From contig NZ_BPQQ01000025.1 in NCBI RefSeq assembly GCF_022179325.1, positions 1-64,000 of the forward strand: DNA of 64,000 bases, given 5' to 3'. Made by a program: the position numbers and the translations under genes. Under the pieces are notes generated by a model. That model was not told the origin of the DNA. It was given only the letters and a program-made list of their open reading frames with translations, and did no database searches. This document shows, piece after piece, positions 17,599 to 28,600 of the stretch (the stretch's first letter is position 1; each line of letters opens with the position of its first letter). This stretch comes from Methylobacterium isbiliense (GTDB taxonomy: Bacteria; Pseudomonadota; Alphaproteobacteria; Rhizobiales; Beijerinckiaceae).

Positions 17599-17650
17599 GA
17601 GCCCGCGACGGCCTGCGCCCGCGGCCTCTTGCCTCGATTTCGGTTGCCCG

Positions 17651-18811
17651 ATGACGTCACGTCCGCCATCCAGTCCCGATGCTTCCAGCCGCGCGACCTC
17701 GACGTTGTGGACGGTGTTCCTCGGCCTCGCGCTCGTGCGCCTCGTTACGGCGCGCCGTCCGGAGGCCGTGGAGGCGCCCTCCGATCCGACCCGCCATCTC
17801 GGCACCGGCGCCAAGTCCTATGCGGGCCGCCCCGCCCACTGGGTCGCCGAGACCGAGACGGATCGCGGCCGCAAGGCCGAGCATCCCACCGAGATCCCGG
17901 CCAAGGGCTGGAAGGACGTCCTCTATCGGGTCTACCTCGAGTTCCAGAAGGACCGGGTGCTCTCGGTGGCGGCCGGCGTCACCTTCTACACGCTGCTGGC
18001 GATCTTCCCGGCGGTGGCGGCCCTGGTCTCGCTCTACGGCCTGTTCACGGACCCGGCCACCATCAACGACCACCTCGCGCTGCTCCAGGGCGTGCTGCCC
18101 TCCGGCGCCCTCGACATCATCGGCGAGCAGGTCAAGCGTATCACCTCCAAGGGCGGCACGACGCTCGGCGTCACCTTCTTCACCAGCTTGGCGATCTCGC
18201 TCTGGAGCGCGAATGCGGGCGTGAAGGCGATCTTCGACGCCCTCAACATCGTCTACGAGGAGGAGGAGAAGCGCAGCTTCATCCGGCTCAACCTGCAATC
18301 GCTGGCCTTCACGCTCGGTGGCCTGCTCTTCGTGGTGATCGCGCTCGTCGGGATCGTGGTCCTGCCGGTGATCCTCAACTTCATCGGCCATTTCGGCATC
18401 AGCCTGAGCCCCAACGCGTGGTACATCGCCCTGGTGCGCTGGCCGATCCTGTTCGCGATCCTGCTGTTCGGGCTCGCTCTGCTCTACCGGTTCGGCCCGA
18501 GCCGGGACAAGCCGCGCTGGCGCTGGGTCACGCCCGGCAGCATCATCGCGGGCACGGTCTGGCTCGCCGGGTCGATCGCCTTCTCGTGGTACGTCTCGAA
18601 TTTCGGCAGCTACAACGAGACCTACGGATCCCTCGGCGCCGTCATCGGCTTCATGACCTGGATCTGGATCTCGGCCACCATCGTGCTCATCGGCGGCGAG
18701 ATCAACGCCGAGCTGGAGCACCAGACCGTGCGCGACACCACGACCGGCCCCGAGCGTCCCCTCGGCACCCGGCAGGCCCGCATGGCCGACACCGTGGGGG
18801 CGCCGGCCTGA
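17651..18811 (+). CDS. YihY/BrkB-family inner-membrane protein
   Basis: The 386-residue protein has the six-helix YihY (formerly BrkB/RNase BN-like) core from about residue 95 to 360, including LSVAAGVTFYTLLAIFPAVA and the late helix GAVIGFMTWIWISATIVLIG followed by GEINAELEH. It has an extra N-terminal hydrophobic stretch (residues 17-33) and a polar linker. The biochemical role of the family is not settled. The start follows a plausible stress promoter. Confidence 0.87.
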   Translation: MTSRPPSSPDASSRATSTLWTVFLGLALVRLVTARRPEAVEAPSDPTRHLGTGAKSYAGRPAHWVAETETDRGRKAEHPTEIPAKGWKDVLYRVYLEFQKDRVLSVAAGVTFYTLLAIFPAVAALVSLYGLFTDPATINDHLALLQGVLPSGALDIIGEQVKRITSKGGTTLGVTFFTSLAISLWSANAGVKAIFDALNIVYEEEEKRSFIRLNLQSLAFTLGGLLFVVIALVGIVVLPVILNFIGHFGISLSPNAWYIALVRWPILFAILLFGLALLYRFGPSRDKPRWRWVTPGSIIAGTVWLAGSIAFSWYVSNFGSYNETYGSLGAVIGFMTWIWISATIVLIGGEINAELEHQTVRDTTTGPERPLGTRQARMADTVGAPA

Positions 18812-18880
18812 CACACTCGCCGGACGCGCTCCGGCTCCCCATCTTGCCTGCGGACAACCAGAATCCGCAGGAGAACCGCG

Positions 18881-19300
18881 ATGGGTCTATTCACCAAGGA
18901 GCCCGGCACCGGCGAGGCGGCCCAGTCCGAGGAAGAGTGGCGCTCGACCCTGACGCCCGAGCAGTACCGGGTGCTCCGCCAGCACGGGACCGAGCGGCCC
19001 GGCACCAGCCCGCTCAACGACGAGAAGCGAGCAGGCACCTTCGTGTGCGCCGGCTGCGGGCAGCCTCTGTTCGACTCGCAGACCAAATACGAGTCCGGCT
19101 CCGGCTGGCCGAGCTTCTTCGCCCCGCTCGAGGGCGCGGTGGAGACGCAGACCGACCGCTCGTTCTTCATGACGCGCACCGAGGTGCATTGCCAACGCTG
19201 CAAGGGCCATCTTGGCCACGTCTTCGAGGACGGCCCGGCCCCGACCGGGCTGCGCTTCTGCATGAACGGCGTGGCGATGGCGTTCGAACCGCGGGAGTGA
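18881..19300 (+). CDS. msrB: peptide-methionine (R)-S-oxide reductase
   Basis: The enzyme repairs the R form of methionine sulfoxide in proteins. The 139-residue protein has both zinc CxxC pairs (CAGC near 49, CQRC near 103), the SGSGWPSFF motif and the active Cys in RFCMNG near 128, where most relatives have RYCINS. A GCAGGAGAA site precedes the ATG. It is followed by trpG on the same strand after 100 bases, at the presumed inversion breakpoint. Confidence 0.93.
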   Translation: MGLFTKEPGTGEAAQSEEEWRSTLTPEQYRVLRQHGTERPGTSPLNDEKRAGTFVCAGCGQPLFDSQTKYESGSGWPSFFAPLEGAVETQTDRSFFMTRTEVHCQRCKGHLGHVFEDGPAPTGLRFCMNGVAMAFEPRE

Positions 19301-19400
19301 GACCGGTCCCGGCGGCCGATGCGGTCGGGGTGCGGGCGGCGTCGCGCCCCTTGACCCCGCGCCCGCGCCCCCGCACACCCGCCTCAACCCGGCGGAGCCC

Positions 19401-20021
19401 ATGTCCGACATCCTCGTCATCGACAACTACGATTCCTTCACCTGGAATCTCGTCCACCTGATCGGGCCGCTTGTCTCGACGATCACCGTCGTGCGCAACG
19501 ACGAGATCACCGTCGAGGCGATCCGCGCCCGCGCACCGGACGCGCTGGTGCTCTCGCCCGGCCCGTGCACCCCGAGCGAGGCCGGGATCTGCCTCGACGT
19601 GGTGCGGCACCTGAGCGACGAGATCCCGATGTTCGGTGTCTGCCTCGGCCTCCAGGCGATCGGGCAGGCCTTCGGCGGCGAGGTGGTGCGCGCGCCCGCC
19701 CCCATGCACGGCAAGGTCTCGACGGTGCAGCACCGCGCGACCGGCCTGTTCCGCGGCATCAACGAGCCCTTCGCGGCCACCCGCTACCATTCGCTGATCG
19801 TCGACCGGGCCACCTGCCCGGCCGATCTCGTCGTCACGGCGGAGGCCGACGGGCTGATCATGGCCCTGGAGCATGCCGGGCGGCCGGTGCACGGGGTGCA
19901 GTTCCACCCCGAGAGCATCCTGTCGCAGCACGGCGAGCGCATGGTGCGCAACTTTCTCGACTTGGCCCGGGCCTGGAACGAGGGCCGGCGGGGTGACAAG
20001 GCGGCGCCCGGCGTGCATTGA
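19401..20021 (+). CDS. trpG: anthranilate synthase component II (glutamine amidotransferase)
   Basis: The subunit supplies ammonia from glutamine to TrpE for anthranilate synthesis. The 206-residue class-I amidotransferase has DNYDSFTWNL at the start, the nucleophile Cys in FGVCLGLQAI near residue 80, and the His-Glu pair in VQFHPESI near 173. It heads trpG-trpD-trpC-moaC-moeA. Its partner trpE is not adjacent but 13 kb away on the other strand. GGAG precedes the ATG. Confidence 0.95.
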   Translation: MSDILVIDNYDSFTWNLVHLIGPLVSTITVVRNDEITVEAIRARAPDALVLSPGPCTPSEAGICLDVVRHLSDEIPMFGVCLGLQAIGQAFGGEVVRAPAPMHGKVSTVQHRATGLFRGINEPFAATRYHSLIVDRATCPADLVVTAEADGLIMALEHAGRPVHGVQFHPESILSQHGERMVRNFLDLARAWNEGRRGDKAAPGVH

Positions 20022-20066
20022 CGTCGGCGACGACGAAACCGCTGCGCTGGGTGTCAGGCTCCCGTC

Positions 20067-21080
20067 ATGGACTCGTTCAAGCCCTATCTGGCGAAGGTGG
20101 CCACGGGCGCCGCGTTGACGCGCGAGGAGGCCCGCACCGCCTTCGATCATCTGCTCTCGGGTGAGGTGACGCACGCCCAGGCCGGCGCCTTCCTGATGGC
20201 GCTTCGGGTCCGGGGCGAGGCGGCGGATGAGATCGTCGGCGCGGCCGGGGCGCTGCGCGAGCGGATGGTGCGGGTGGTGGCCCCCCCGGGCGCCATCGAC
20301 ATCGTCGGCACCGGCGGGGACCACTCGGGCAGCTACAACGTCTCGACGCTGGCCTCCGTCATCACCGCCGCCTGCGGCGTCCCGGTGGCCAAGCACGGCA
20401 ACCGGGCGGCGTCCTCGCGCTCGGGCGCGGCCGACGTGCTGGCGGCGCTCGGCGTGAAGCTCGGGCTCGATCCGGCGGCGCTCGCCCGCTGCCTCGCCGA
20501 GGCAGGCCTCTGCTTCATGTTCGCGCAGGCGCACCACGCCTCGATGCGCCACGTGGCGCCGGTGCGGGTCGAACTCGGCACCCGCACGCTCTTCAACGTG
20601 CTCGGCCCGCTCTGCAACCCGGCCGGGGTCGAGGGTCAGCTCTTCGGCGTCTACGCGGCCTCCCTGGCCGAGCCGCTCACCCGCGTGCTCGCGGATCTCG
20701 GCAGCCGCCGGGTCTGGACCGTGCATGGGTCGGACGGGCTCGACGAGATCACCACCACCGGCCCCACCGCCGTGGTGGCGCTGGAGAACGGCGCCCTGCG
20801 CCACTTCAGCATCGATCCGCGCGACCTCGGCTTCGCCCTGAGCCGCCCGGAGGACCTGCGCGGCGCCGATCCCGAGCACAATGCGGCGGCGCTCCGCGCC
20901 GTCCTCGACGGGGCGCGAACGCCCTACCGCGACATCGCGATCCTCAACGCCGCGGCGGCCCTGGTGGTCGCCGGACAGGCCGCTAGCTTACAGGACGGCG
21001 TCGCGCGGGCCGGGCAGGCGGTCGATACCGGGGCGGCCCGGGCCGTCCTCGATCGCCTCGTCGCGGTGTCGAACGCCTGA
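20067..21080 (+). CDS. trpD: anthranilate phosphoribosyltransferase
   Basis: The second tryptophan-specific step, joining anthranilate to PRPP. The 337-residue protein has the PRPP-binding [17 protein letters not shown] near residue 80, [17 protein letters not shown] near 110 and the anthranilate-site region [12 protein letters not shown] near 155. It lies 45 bases after trpG and 49 before trpC. A strong ribosome site is not obvious. Confidence 0.96.
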   Translation: MDSFKPYLAKVATGAALTREEARTAFDHLLSGEVTHAQAGAFLMALRVRGEAADEIVGAAGALRERMVRVVAPPGAIDIVGTGGDHSGSYNVSTLASVITAACGVPVAKHGNRAASSRSGAADVLAALGVKLGLDPAALARCLAEAGLCFMFAQAHHASMRHVAPVRVELGTRTLFNVLGPLCNPAGVEGQLFGVYAASLAEPLTRVLADLGSRRVWTVHGSDGLDEITTTGPTAVVALENGALRHFSIDPRDLGFALSRPEDLRGADPEHNAAALRAVLDGARTPYRDIAILNAAAALVVAGQAASLQDGVARAGQAVDTGAARAVLDRLVAVSNA

Positions 21081-21129
21081 CGCGCCCGCGAGTCCGTCGC
21101 CGTATCCTCCCCGAGAGAGGAGCCCGCCC

Positions 21130-21981
21130 GTGTCCGTTATCGACCTCAAGAACCCGGCCGCCGGGACGGCCCGGCCGCAGACGCCGGACGTGCTCGCTCA
21201 CATCGAGGCCTACAAGCGCCGCGAGATCGCCGAGGCGAAGCTGCGCGTGCCGCTCGCCGAACTGGAGCGGCGCGTCGCCAAGGCCGATCCGCCGCGGGGC
21301 TTCGCGGACGCGATCCAGGCTCATCTCGACGCCGGGCGCCCGGCCCTCATCGCCGAGATCAAGAAGGCCTCCCCGTCGAAGGGCCTGATCCGCGAGGAGT
21401 TCGACCCGCCGGCGCTCGCCCGCGCCTACGCGGAGGGCGGCGCGACCTGCCTGTCGGTTCTCACCGACGAGCCCTCCTTCCGGGGCCGCCCAGACGATCT
21501 CGTGGCCGCGCGGGCCGCCTGCACGCTCCCGGTCCTGCGCAAGGATTTCCTGTTCGAGCCCTATCAGGTCTACGAGGCCCGGGCCTGGGGAGCCGACTGC
21601 GTCCTCGTCATCATGGCGAGCCTCGACGACGAGGAGGCTGCCGCCATCGTCGAGACGGCGGACGATCTCGGCCTCGACGTGCTGGTCGAGGTGCACGACG
21701 AGGCGGAGCTGGAGCGGGCGTTGCCGCTCGGCACCCGCATGATCGGCATCAACAACCGCGACCTGCGCAGCTTCCGCGTCTCCCTCGACGTCGCCATTCG
21801 CCTCGCGCCGCTCGTGCCGGCGGACCGCATCCTCGTCGGCGAGAGCGGGATCACGGGCCATGCCGACGTTCGGCGCCTCGCCGGGGCCGGCATCCGCACC
21901 CTGCTCGTCGGCGAGAGCCTGATGCGCGAGAGGGAGGTGACGGGGGCGACGCGGCGGCTGCTGTTCGGCGAGGCCGCATGA
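21130..21981 (+). CDS. trpC: indole-3-glycerol-phosphate synthase
   Basis: The enzyme closes the indole ring in tryptophan synthesis. The 283-residue TIM barrel has [11 protein letters not shown] with the catalytic Lys near 78, [21 protein letters not shown] near 136, GINNRDL near 209 and GESGI near 240. The monofunctional form lacks a TrpF domain. It starts with GTG after GAGAGG. An ATG internal to trpD is out of frame and not a start for this gene. Confidence 0.96.
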   Translation: MSVIDLKNPAAGTARPQTPDVLAHIEAYKRREIAEAKLRVPLAELERRVAKADPPRGFADAIQAHLDAGRPALIAEIKKASPSKGLIREEFDPPALARAYAEGGATCLSVLTDEPSFRGRPDDLVAARAACTLPVLRKDFLFEPYQVYEARAWGADCVLVIMASLDDEEAAAIVETADDLGLDVLVEVHDEAELERALPLGTRMIGINNRDLRSFRVSLDVAIRLAPLVPADRILVGESGITGHADVRRLAGAGIRTLLVGESLMREREVTGATRRLLFGEAA

Positions 21982-22030
21982 CGGGGTCGGTCGTCCGTCC
22001 CGCCCGCACCCCTCACGCGCGAGACTCCCG

Positions 22031-22513
22031 ATGCCGGTCCTGACGCATCTCGACGCCGCCGGCAGCGCCAACATGGTGGACGTCTCCGAGAAGCCCGCCA
22101 CCGCCCGTGCCGCCCGCGCCGAGGGCGCGGTGGTGATGAATCCCGAGACCCTGCGGCTGATCCTGGAGGGCGACGCCAAGAAGGGCGACGTGCTCGGAAC
22201 CGCGCGGCTCGCCGGCATCATGGCGGCCAAGCGCACCCACGAACTGATTCCGCTCTGCCATCCGCTGCTGCTGTCGAAGGTGCGGGTGGACTGCACCCCC
22301 GATGCCGATCTGCCGGGCATCCGCATCACCGCCGAGGTGAAGGTGCAGGGACCGACCGGGGTTGAGATGGAGGCGCTGACGGCGGTCTCGGTCGCCTGCC
22401 TCACCGTCTACGACATGGTCAAGGCCGCCGACCGGGGCATGCGCATCGAGGGGATCCGCCTGCTGCAGAAGAGTGGCGGCCGCTCGGGCCTCTACGAGGC
22501 GGACCGCGCATGA
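22031..22513 (+). CDS. moaC: cyclic pyranopterin monophosphate synthase
   Basis: The enzyme makes cyclic pyranopterin monophosphate in molybdenum-cofactor synthesis. The 160-residue protein has [27 protein letters not shown] near 76, and [23 protein letters not shown] near 117, the expected active-site blocks. It overlaps moeA by ATGA, giving translational coupling, and follows trpC by 49 bases. The trp-moa linkage is common in alphaproteobacteria. Confidence 0.96.
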   Translation: MPVLTHLDAAGSANMVDVSEKPATARAARAEGAVVMNPETLRLILEGDAKKGDVLGTARLAGIMAAKRTHELIPLCHPLLLSKVRVDCTPDADLPGIRITAEVKVQGPTGVEMEALTAVSVACLTVYDMVKAADRGMRIEGIRLLQKSGGRSGLYEADRA

Positions 22514-23748
22514 GCCCGCCGCCGGCGAGCCCGCTCCTGCCGGTCGGGGAGGCGATCGCCCGCATCCTGGCGGATGCGACGCCGGTGGAGGCCGAGACCG
22601 TCCCGGTCGGTCGGGCGGCCGGCCGCACCCTGGCGGCGGATCTGCGGGCGCTGCGCACGCAGCCGCCCTTCACCACCTCGGCGATGGACGGTTACGCGGT
22701 GCGCAGCCAGGACGTCGCGCAGGCGCCCGTGTCGCTGCGTCTCGTCGGGATCAGCGCCGCCGGCCACGGCCATCGCGGCCCGCTCGGCCCCGGGGAGGCG
22801 ATCCGCATCCTCACCGGTGCGCCGATGCCCGAGGGCGCCGACACGGTGGTCATCCAGGAGGATGCCGAGGTGTCGGGCGACACGGTGCGCCTGGGCCAGG
22901 GCAATCCCCCGGGGCGCCACGTGCGCGGCGCGGGCCTCGATTTCCGGGAGGGCGATCTGCTGCTCACCGCCGGCACGCGGCTCGACGGGCAGCGGGTGGC
23001 GCTTGCCGCCGCGGGCGGGCACCCGACCCTGCCCCTGCGCCGTCGTCCGCGCGTGGCGGTGCTCGCCACCGGCGACGAGCTGGTGCGGCCGGGCGAGCCC
23101 GCCGCCTGGGACCAGATCGTGGCGTCGAACGGCCTCGCGCTCGCCGCGATGGCCGAGGAATCCGGCGCGGAGGCGATCGATCTCGGCATCGCGGGCGACC
23201 GCTTCGCGGATCTCGAGGCGGCAATCGAGCGGGCGCGCGACGCGCGCGCCGACCTGCTCGTCACCCTCGGCGGCGCCTCGGTGGGCGATCACGACCTCGT
23301 GCAATCCGCCCTGGTGCGCCAGGGGCTCAGCCTCGGCTTCTGGCGCGTGGCCATCCGTCCCGGCAAGCCGCTGATGCACGGCCGGCTCGGGCCGATGGCG
23401 GTGCTGGGCCTGCCCGGAAACCCGGTCTCGTCGGTGGTCTGCGGCCTCGTCTTCGTGCGGCCGCTGGTCGCCGCGCTCCTCGGCGACCCGCGTGCCGGCG
23501 ACGACCGCAGCGAACCGGCGCTCCTCGGCCGCGACCTGCCGGCCAATGACGGCCGCCAGGACTACATGCGCGCGCGGCTCGATCTCAGCCCGGAGCGGCT
23601 GCCGGTGGTCCACCCCGACGCCAAGCAGGATTCCTCGATGCTCTCGGTGCTGGCCACCGCCGAGGCGCTGTTGATCAGGCCGCCCCACGCGCCGGCCGCG
23701 CGGGCCGGCGCGCCCTGCCGGATCCTGCGGCTCGACCGCAAGGCGTGA
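22510..23748 (+). CDS. moeA: molybdopterin molybdenumtransferase
   Basis: The enzyme inserts molybdate into molybdopterin. The 412-residue protein has [10 protein letters not shown] near 56, [19 protein letters not shown] near 98, VATGDELV near 180, [10 protein letters not shown] near 256 and [10 protein letters not shown] near 298. In many relatives lexA follows moeA; here the next gene is a convergent secreted protein after two bases, so that linkage is broken. Confidence 0.95.
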   Translation: MSPPPASPLLPVGEAIARILADATPVEAETVPVGRAAGRTLAADLRALRTQPPFTTSAMDGYAVRSQDVAQAPVSLRLVGISAAGHGHRGPLGPGEAIRILTGAPMPEGADTVVIQEDAEVSGDTVRLGQGNPPGRHVRGAGLDFREGDLLLTAGTRLDGQRVALAAAGGHPTLPLRRRPRVAVLATGDELVRPGEPAAWDQIVASNGLALAAMAEESGAEAIDLGIAGDRFADLEAAIERARDARADLLVTLGGASVGDHDLVQSALVRQGLSLGFWRVAIRPGKPLMHGRLGPMAVLGLPGNPVSSVVCGLVFVRPLVAALLGDPRAGDDRSEPALLGRDLPANDGRQDYMRARLDLSPERLPVVHPDAKQDSSMLSVLATAEALLIRPPHAPAARAGAPCRILRLDRKA

Positions 23749-23750
23749 GA

Positions 23751-24050
23751 CTACTGCGCCCGCCGCCCCGCCTCGGTGGTGTTCTCCCCCCGGTCGAAGG
23801 CCTGGATCGCCGCCCGGCACTGGGGTGAGAGGCGGCTGCGGTTGCGCGCGAAGCAGCGCTCGACCTCCGGGCTGTCCGGGTCGGCCCCGGCGCAGAGCCG
23901 GAAATAATCGTTGGCGCAGTTGAGCTGAAGGCCAGGATCCTCGCGTTGCGCGAGGACCGGCGTGGCCGAGAGGATGACAAACGCCGCGATGGCGACCGGC
24001 GAACGGAGCGACTTCGAGACCAAGAGACCATCCCCGCTGGTGTTCACCAT
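23751..24050 (-). CDS. small secreted cysteine-rich protein
   Basis: The 99-residue protein has a signal peptide (hydrophobic AIAAFVILSATPVLA, cleavage near residue 34) and a short mature part with four Cys: LNCANDYFRLCAG, then CFARNRSRLSPQCRAAI. The spacing recalls the cysteine-rich repeat found in small periplasmic proteins of Rhizobiales. A GGGAG lies upstream of the ATG. Function unknown. Confidence 0.65.
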   Translation of the reverse strand: MVNTSGDGLLVSKSLRSPVAIAAFVILSATPVLAQREDPGLQLNCANDYFRLCAGADPDSPEVERCFARNRSRLSPQCRAAIQAFDRGENTTEAGRRAQ

Positions 24051-24407
24051 CCGGTTCTAGGCTCCCGGAACCGGCAGGCAAGCGCGTGACGGCCACAGCG
24101 ACCGGAATGTCACACCCCCGTCGGGGCCGCGCTGTCGCAGATCCTCTCTCGGCCCGCATCACCGATCGCCACAACATCCTGCGACGGCCCCGCGCTGAAC
24201 CAGCTCGGCCTGTCCCGTGTGACAGCCGTCATCTTTCGGAATAGCGAAGTTCAAGCTCAAGCTTCTAGATTAAAGTTTCCTGAATACGACTTTCAGAGCG
24301 CATTAAAACACAAGTCTTTATTGCGGCGCTCGCAGTGACAGAGCGGCCCGGCGCAGGTTTTCGTTGGCGAGACCCCGCGTGCCGATGGGGCCGTGGAGGC
24401 GAGGTCG
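24051..24407. other. gene-free stretch between the secreted protein and nepR
   Basis: This 357-base divergent intergenic region includes an AT-rich block at about 24236-24320 that must hold promoters for one or both flanking genes. I looked for a GGAAC-N16/17-CGTT stress promoter before nepR and did not find a convincing one. No small gene is evident. Confidence 0.5.
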
Positions 24408-24650
24408 ATGACGAACGAGGATCCAGCCCGGGCCAAGCCCGCACCCGGCGCCGGGCGCCGCCGCGCGGCGCAGGCCGGGTTCCGGAGGCAGCAGGCCGGC
24501 GGCGTCGACGAGGCGGTCCGCGAGCATCTCGGGCGGGCCCTGCGCCTCGCCTACGCGGATCTCATGGAGGCGCCGATCCCCGACCGCTTCGTCACGCTGC
24601 TCGCGGCCCTCGACCGCGATCCGCCCGCTCCGGAGGAGGCGTCCCGATGA
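24408..24650 (+). CDS. nepR: NepR-type anti-sigma factor
   Basis: NepR sequesters the stress sigma factor EcfG and releases it when phosphorylated PhyR binds NepR instead. The 80-residue protein has the conserved two-helix core VREHLGRALRLAYADLM and APIPDRFVTLLAAL (residues about 36-67) after a disordered basic N-terminus. The ATG at 24408 follows GGAGG by eight bases; an upstream GTG at 24393 is less likely. It overlaps ecfG by ATGA. No phyR is visible in this window. Confidence 0.87.
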   Translation: MTNEDPARAKPAPGAGRRRAAQAGFRRQQAGGVDEAVREHLGRALRLAYADLMEAPIPDRFVTLLAALDRDPPAPEEASR

Positions 24651-25192
24651 CCCATGTCGATCCGGAGATGCGCGATCTCCTGCTCGCGGCGATTCCCGCC
24701 CTGCGCGCCTTCGCGTTCTCGCTCACCCACGATCTCGACCGCAGCGACGATCTCGTGCAGGAGACTCTGGTGCGCGCCTGGACCAAGTCCGACAGCTTCC
24801 GGCGCGGCACGAACCTCACCGCGTGGCTGTTCACCATCCTGCGCAACCTGTTCTATTCCGACCTGCGCAAGCGCCGCCGCGAGGTCGAGGATGTGGACGG
24901 CGCGATGGCGGCCCGGCTCGCCGCGCTGCCCGAGCAGGAGGTGCGGCTCGAACTCGACGCGTTCCGCACCGCACTCGCGGGATTGCCGCCGAACCAGCGC
25001 GAGGCGCTCGTGCTCGTCGGCGCGCAGAGCTTCACCTACGAGGAGGCCGCGGCGATCTGCGGCGTCGCGGTCGGCACGATCAAGAGCCGCGTCAGCCGCG
25101 CCCGCCTGCGGCTGACCCAGGTGCTGGGCATGGGCGGTCCCGATGACATCGGCAGCGACGCGGCCACCCGCGCGGCTCTCGGCAACCCGTGA
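24647..25192 (+). CDS. ecfG: EcfG-family RNA polymerase sigma factor
   Basis: An ECF sigma factor of the alphaproteobacterial general stress response. The 181-residue protein has region 2 (LTHDLDRSDDLVQETLVRAWTKSDSF through LTAWLFTILRN, about 24-62) and region 4 (LPPNQREALVLVGAQSFTYEEAAAICG then TIKSRVSRAR, about 110-152). Region 2 and region 4 are joined by a short linker typical of ECF proteins. The coupled upstream nepR identifies the subgroup. It should recognise GGAAC-N16/17-CGTT promoters. Confidence 0.9.
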   Translation: MTHVDPEMRDLLLAAIPALRAFAFSLTHDLDRSDDLVQETLVRAWTKSDSFRRGTNLTAWLFTILRNLFYSDLRKRRREVEDVDGAMAARLAALPEQEVRLELDAFRTALAGLPPNQREALVLVGAQSFTYEEAAAICGVAVGTIKSRVSRARLRLTQVLGMGGPDDIGSDAATRAALGNP

Positions 25193-25202
25193 CGGAGGCG
25201 GC

Positions 25203-25409
25203 ATGCCGCGCGCCCGACAGCCCTTCGCCGATGCGATCCGCGTCGCGCGTGCCATCGTCGCGCTGGAAGGGGCGGCGCTGGCGCGCGCGGCGCGGGCGCG
25301 TGACCCCGCGGCCGTCGAGGCCGCCGCGCAGGCCCTGGCCTGCCGCATCGCCGACGCGCTTCTCGAGGCCGAACGCGAGGCCGAGGCCCGTGCGACCGCC
25401 GACGCCTGA
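25203..25409 (+). CDS. small protein of unknown function after ecfG
   Basis: A 68-residue ORF starts 10 bases after ecfG with a strong GGAGG immediately upstream. It is Ala/Arg/Glu-rich and probably helical (FADAIRVARAIVALEGAALARAARAR). I do not recognise it. Its position makes it the third gene of the nepR-ecfG unit, so a role in the stress response is possible but unproved. Confidence 0.5.
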   Translation: MPRARQPFADAIRVARAIVALEGAALARAARARDPAAVEAAAQALACRIADALLEAEREAEARATADA

Positions 25410-25669
25410 TCGGCCATGATCCACGCATGATCAACTCATCCTTCCTGCAATTCTCGATCCGGACCAGTCGAGCGCCGGATCGTGAGCGCAATCCATGGTC
25501 CGTCTGTCCGAGATCTGCTTAGGCACCCCTGCCGACATCTGAGGAAAGCGATCGGGCGAAAGCGATAGTCCGTCGGTCGGATCTGCCCTATAGAGCCGCC
25601 ACGCAGGCCGGAGCGGCGGCACCGCCGTCCGCAGGATCAGGGCCGCGCGGCAGTGCCGGGCGGACGAAG
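25410..25669. other. intergenic region before the large glycosyltransferase
   Basis: About 260 bases with no gene I can support. It must hold the end of the nepR-ecfG transcript and the promoter of the glycosyltransferase gene, but I see no clear terminator or promoter motif. Confidence 0.4.
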
Positions 25670-28600
25670 GTGGACCACGTGCGCAAAAGCCCTCTGAGGT
25701 TCGCAGGTGCCCTGTCGCGGATGCTCCGGCGCCCGGTCCGCATCGGGCCGGGCTTCGAGCCGCACTTCTATGCCAAGCTCTACCCGGATCTGCGGCACCT
25801 CGCCGGCGAGGAGGCCCTCTTCCGGCACTATCGCCGCCACGGCGCCCAGGAGGGGCGGCACCCCACCGTCGCCTCCTATCTGGCCGCCCTGACGGCCGAG
25901 CACGGCGCGCTGCCGGCGGATTTCAGCACCGTCTCCTACCGCGCCCTCAATCCCGACCTCGCCGCGAGCCTGTCCGAGGAATGGGAGTTCGAAGCGCATT
26001 ACCTGAAGCACGGCCGCAGCGAGGAGCGCCGCTACCGCGTCGATCTGTCGGAGCTCGAAGAGGAATTCCGCGCCATGATGCTGGCGCGGACCGAGGCGGG
26101 GGAGCCCGGCCCCTCCCTCGCCGCGTTCCTGACGCATCACGGTCTCGCGGCGGGGGCGTGGCTCCTGCGGTTCAACCTTGGACAGTTCCTGCACCTGAAC
26201 GCCGACTGGCTCGAAGACCCGCCGGCCACGCGGGCCGACGGCATCCGGGTGTTCGCCGAGGAGGGCGTGGCCCGCCTCGCTCCCCTCAGCAGCGATGACC
26301 GGTTCGACCCGGACTTCTATCGCAGGGCCTATCCGGTTGAGCCGGACCTCGATGACGTGGCGCTCTACCGGCACTGGCTGCGCACCGGCGACGTTCAGGA
26401 GTGGATGCCCAACGAGGCGGCCCGCCTGTCCAGCCTGATCGGTGCGAAGGTGTTTCCGGCCTGCTTCGATGAGGCGGCCTATCGACACGCCCTGCCCGCC
26501 GCCCTGCGCATCCCGGAAGGCTGCCGGACCACAATCCTCCAGCACTGGCTCGATGTCGGCTTCAAGGCCGGAATCATGGCCGGCATCGACGGACCGGGCG
26601 CGGCCGACCTATACGCCAGCCTCGGACGTCGGGAATGGCTGCGCGGCGAGTTCGCCCTCGCGCTCAAGGCCTACGACGAGGCGCTTCACCGTGGCGGCCC
26701 CACGGCCGGCCGACTGCACGGCCGGGCCGAGGCCCTTCGCGCCCTCGGCGACCTGTCGGGCGCGGCCGCCGTGTACCGGGAGGCGGCGCGCTGCCCCGGA
26801 GCCGGCGTGTGGAGCCACATCCGCGCCGTCCAAGGCCTCGCCGCGAGCGGGAACGTGGCCGGGGCGCTCGCGCAGATGCGCGAATCGAGTCGGACCTGGA
26901 CGCGCGACGCGCGCTGGCGGGACAGCGCCACGGCGGTCCTGCGCCAAGCGTTCGAGGCGCAGACCGCCGAGGCCAAGGCCGCCTATCGCGACGGCGCGCG
27001 CGAGACCGGGGACCGGATCATCACCGAGGCGCTGGAGCAGCTCACGCGGGACTGGCCCCTGGCCGCGCCCCTTCCTGCCCCCTTGCCGCCCGCCCGCGCG
27101 GGCGACGTCGTGATCCTGGCCAACCTCGACCTGCCGCAATGCGTGCATTACCGCGTCGAGCAGCGGCGGCGTCAGCTCGCTCATGCCGGCTGGCGCGTGC
27201 AGGTCTTCGGCCAGCACGAGACGGAGGCCTTCCGCGAGGCCCTGCACGGGGCGGGCACCGCCTTGTTCTACCGCGTGCCGGCCTTTCCGGATGTCGTTCA
27301 CGCGCTGCTCTACGCTCGGGCGCTCGGCGTCCGCACGCTCTATGACATCGACGACCTGATCTTCGATCGCGCGAGCTTTCCGCCGCCGTTCGAGACCTAC
27401 GAGGGGCAGATCTCGGCCGAGGATTATGTCGGGCTGCAGATCGGCGTGCCGCTGTTCCGGTTCGCCATGTCCCTGTGCGACGAGGGACTGGCCTCCACGC
27501 CCGTCCTGGCGGAGGCGGTGGGAGCGGTCGTGCGCTCGGGCCGCTGCCACGTGCTGCGCAACGGGCTCGACCAGCGCAACGATCCCTACCTGAACCGGCC
27601 CGTGCCCCCGCCCGCCGCGCCGCAGGACCCCGTCACCCTCTTCTACGGCTCGGGCACCAAGGCCCACAATCAGGACTTCACGGACCTTGCCGGCCCGGCC
27701 CTTCTCACCGTGCTGGCGCGTCATCCGCAGGCGCGCCTCGTCATTGCCGGCCACCTGAAGCTCGATCCCGCCTTCGCGCGGTTCGGCCCCCGCGTCCGGC
27801 AACTCGGCTTCACCGCCAGGGTGGCCGATTACTGGGAGGTGCTGTCGGGCGTGGACATCAACCTCGCGGTGCTCCTGCCCGGCCCGGCGGCCGATGCCAA
27901 GAGCGAGATCAAGTGGCTCGAAGCCGCCATGTGCGGCATCCCCTCGGTGGTGAGCGGCACGCGCACCTACCGGGAGATCCTCACCGACGGCGTCGACGCG
28001 CTCCTGGCCGACACGCCGCAGGAGTGGGCGGACGCGCTGGAACGCCTGATCGCGGATCCGGGCCTGCGCCGACGCGTCGGCGATACGGCGCGGGCCCGGG
28101 CGCTCGGCGCCTATACGCTGGAGGCCATGCGCGACACCCTCGCGCGCGTTCTGCCCCGGCCGGGTCCCGATGCCGCCGACGGGCCGCCAGCCGCGCAGGT
28201 CCACGCCACCGCGTCGTCCGATCAGGCCGCCGGTTCGTCGCGGACGACGCGGCCCGATCGAAGCCCCGGAGCAGGATCGGCGGGCGGCGCGACCGGATCC
28301 CGCTCCAAGCCGCGGCTTCTCATCGTCAACGTCTTCTTCCCGCCGCAGACGATCGGCGGGGCGACGCGGGTGGTGCGTGACAACCTCGACCACATCCTGG
28401 ACCATGCCGGGGACCGCTTCGACCTCGCCGTGGCGGCGAGCGACGAGGGCGTGACGCCGGCGGGTCGCGCCCGCATCGATGCCTACCGAGGTGTGCCGGT
28501 GCTGCGCCTCTCGACGCCGGCCGAGATCAACATGGATTGGCGCCCGCTGAATCCCGCCATCGGGGAGCGGTTCGGCGCCTTCCTGGATCGCTTCGCCCCG

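Noticed and set aside
24051-24407. EcfG promoter before nepR
   Set aside because: GGAACC near 24066 has no CGTT at the right distance, and GGAAT near 24238 is a poor match.
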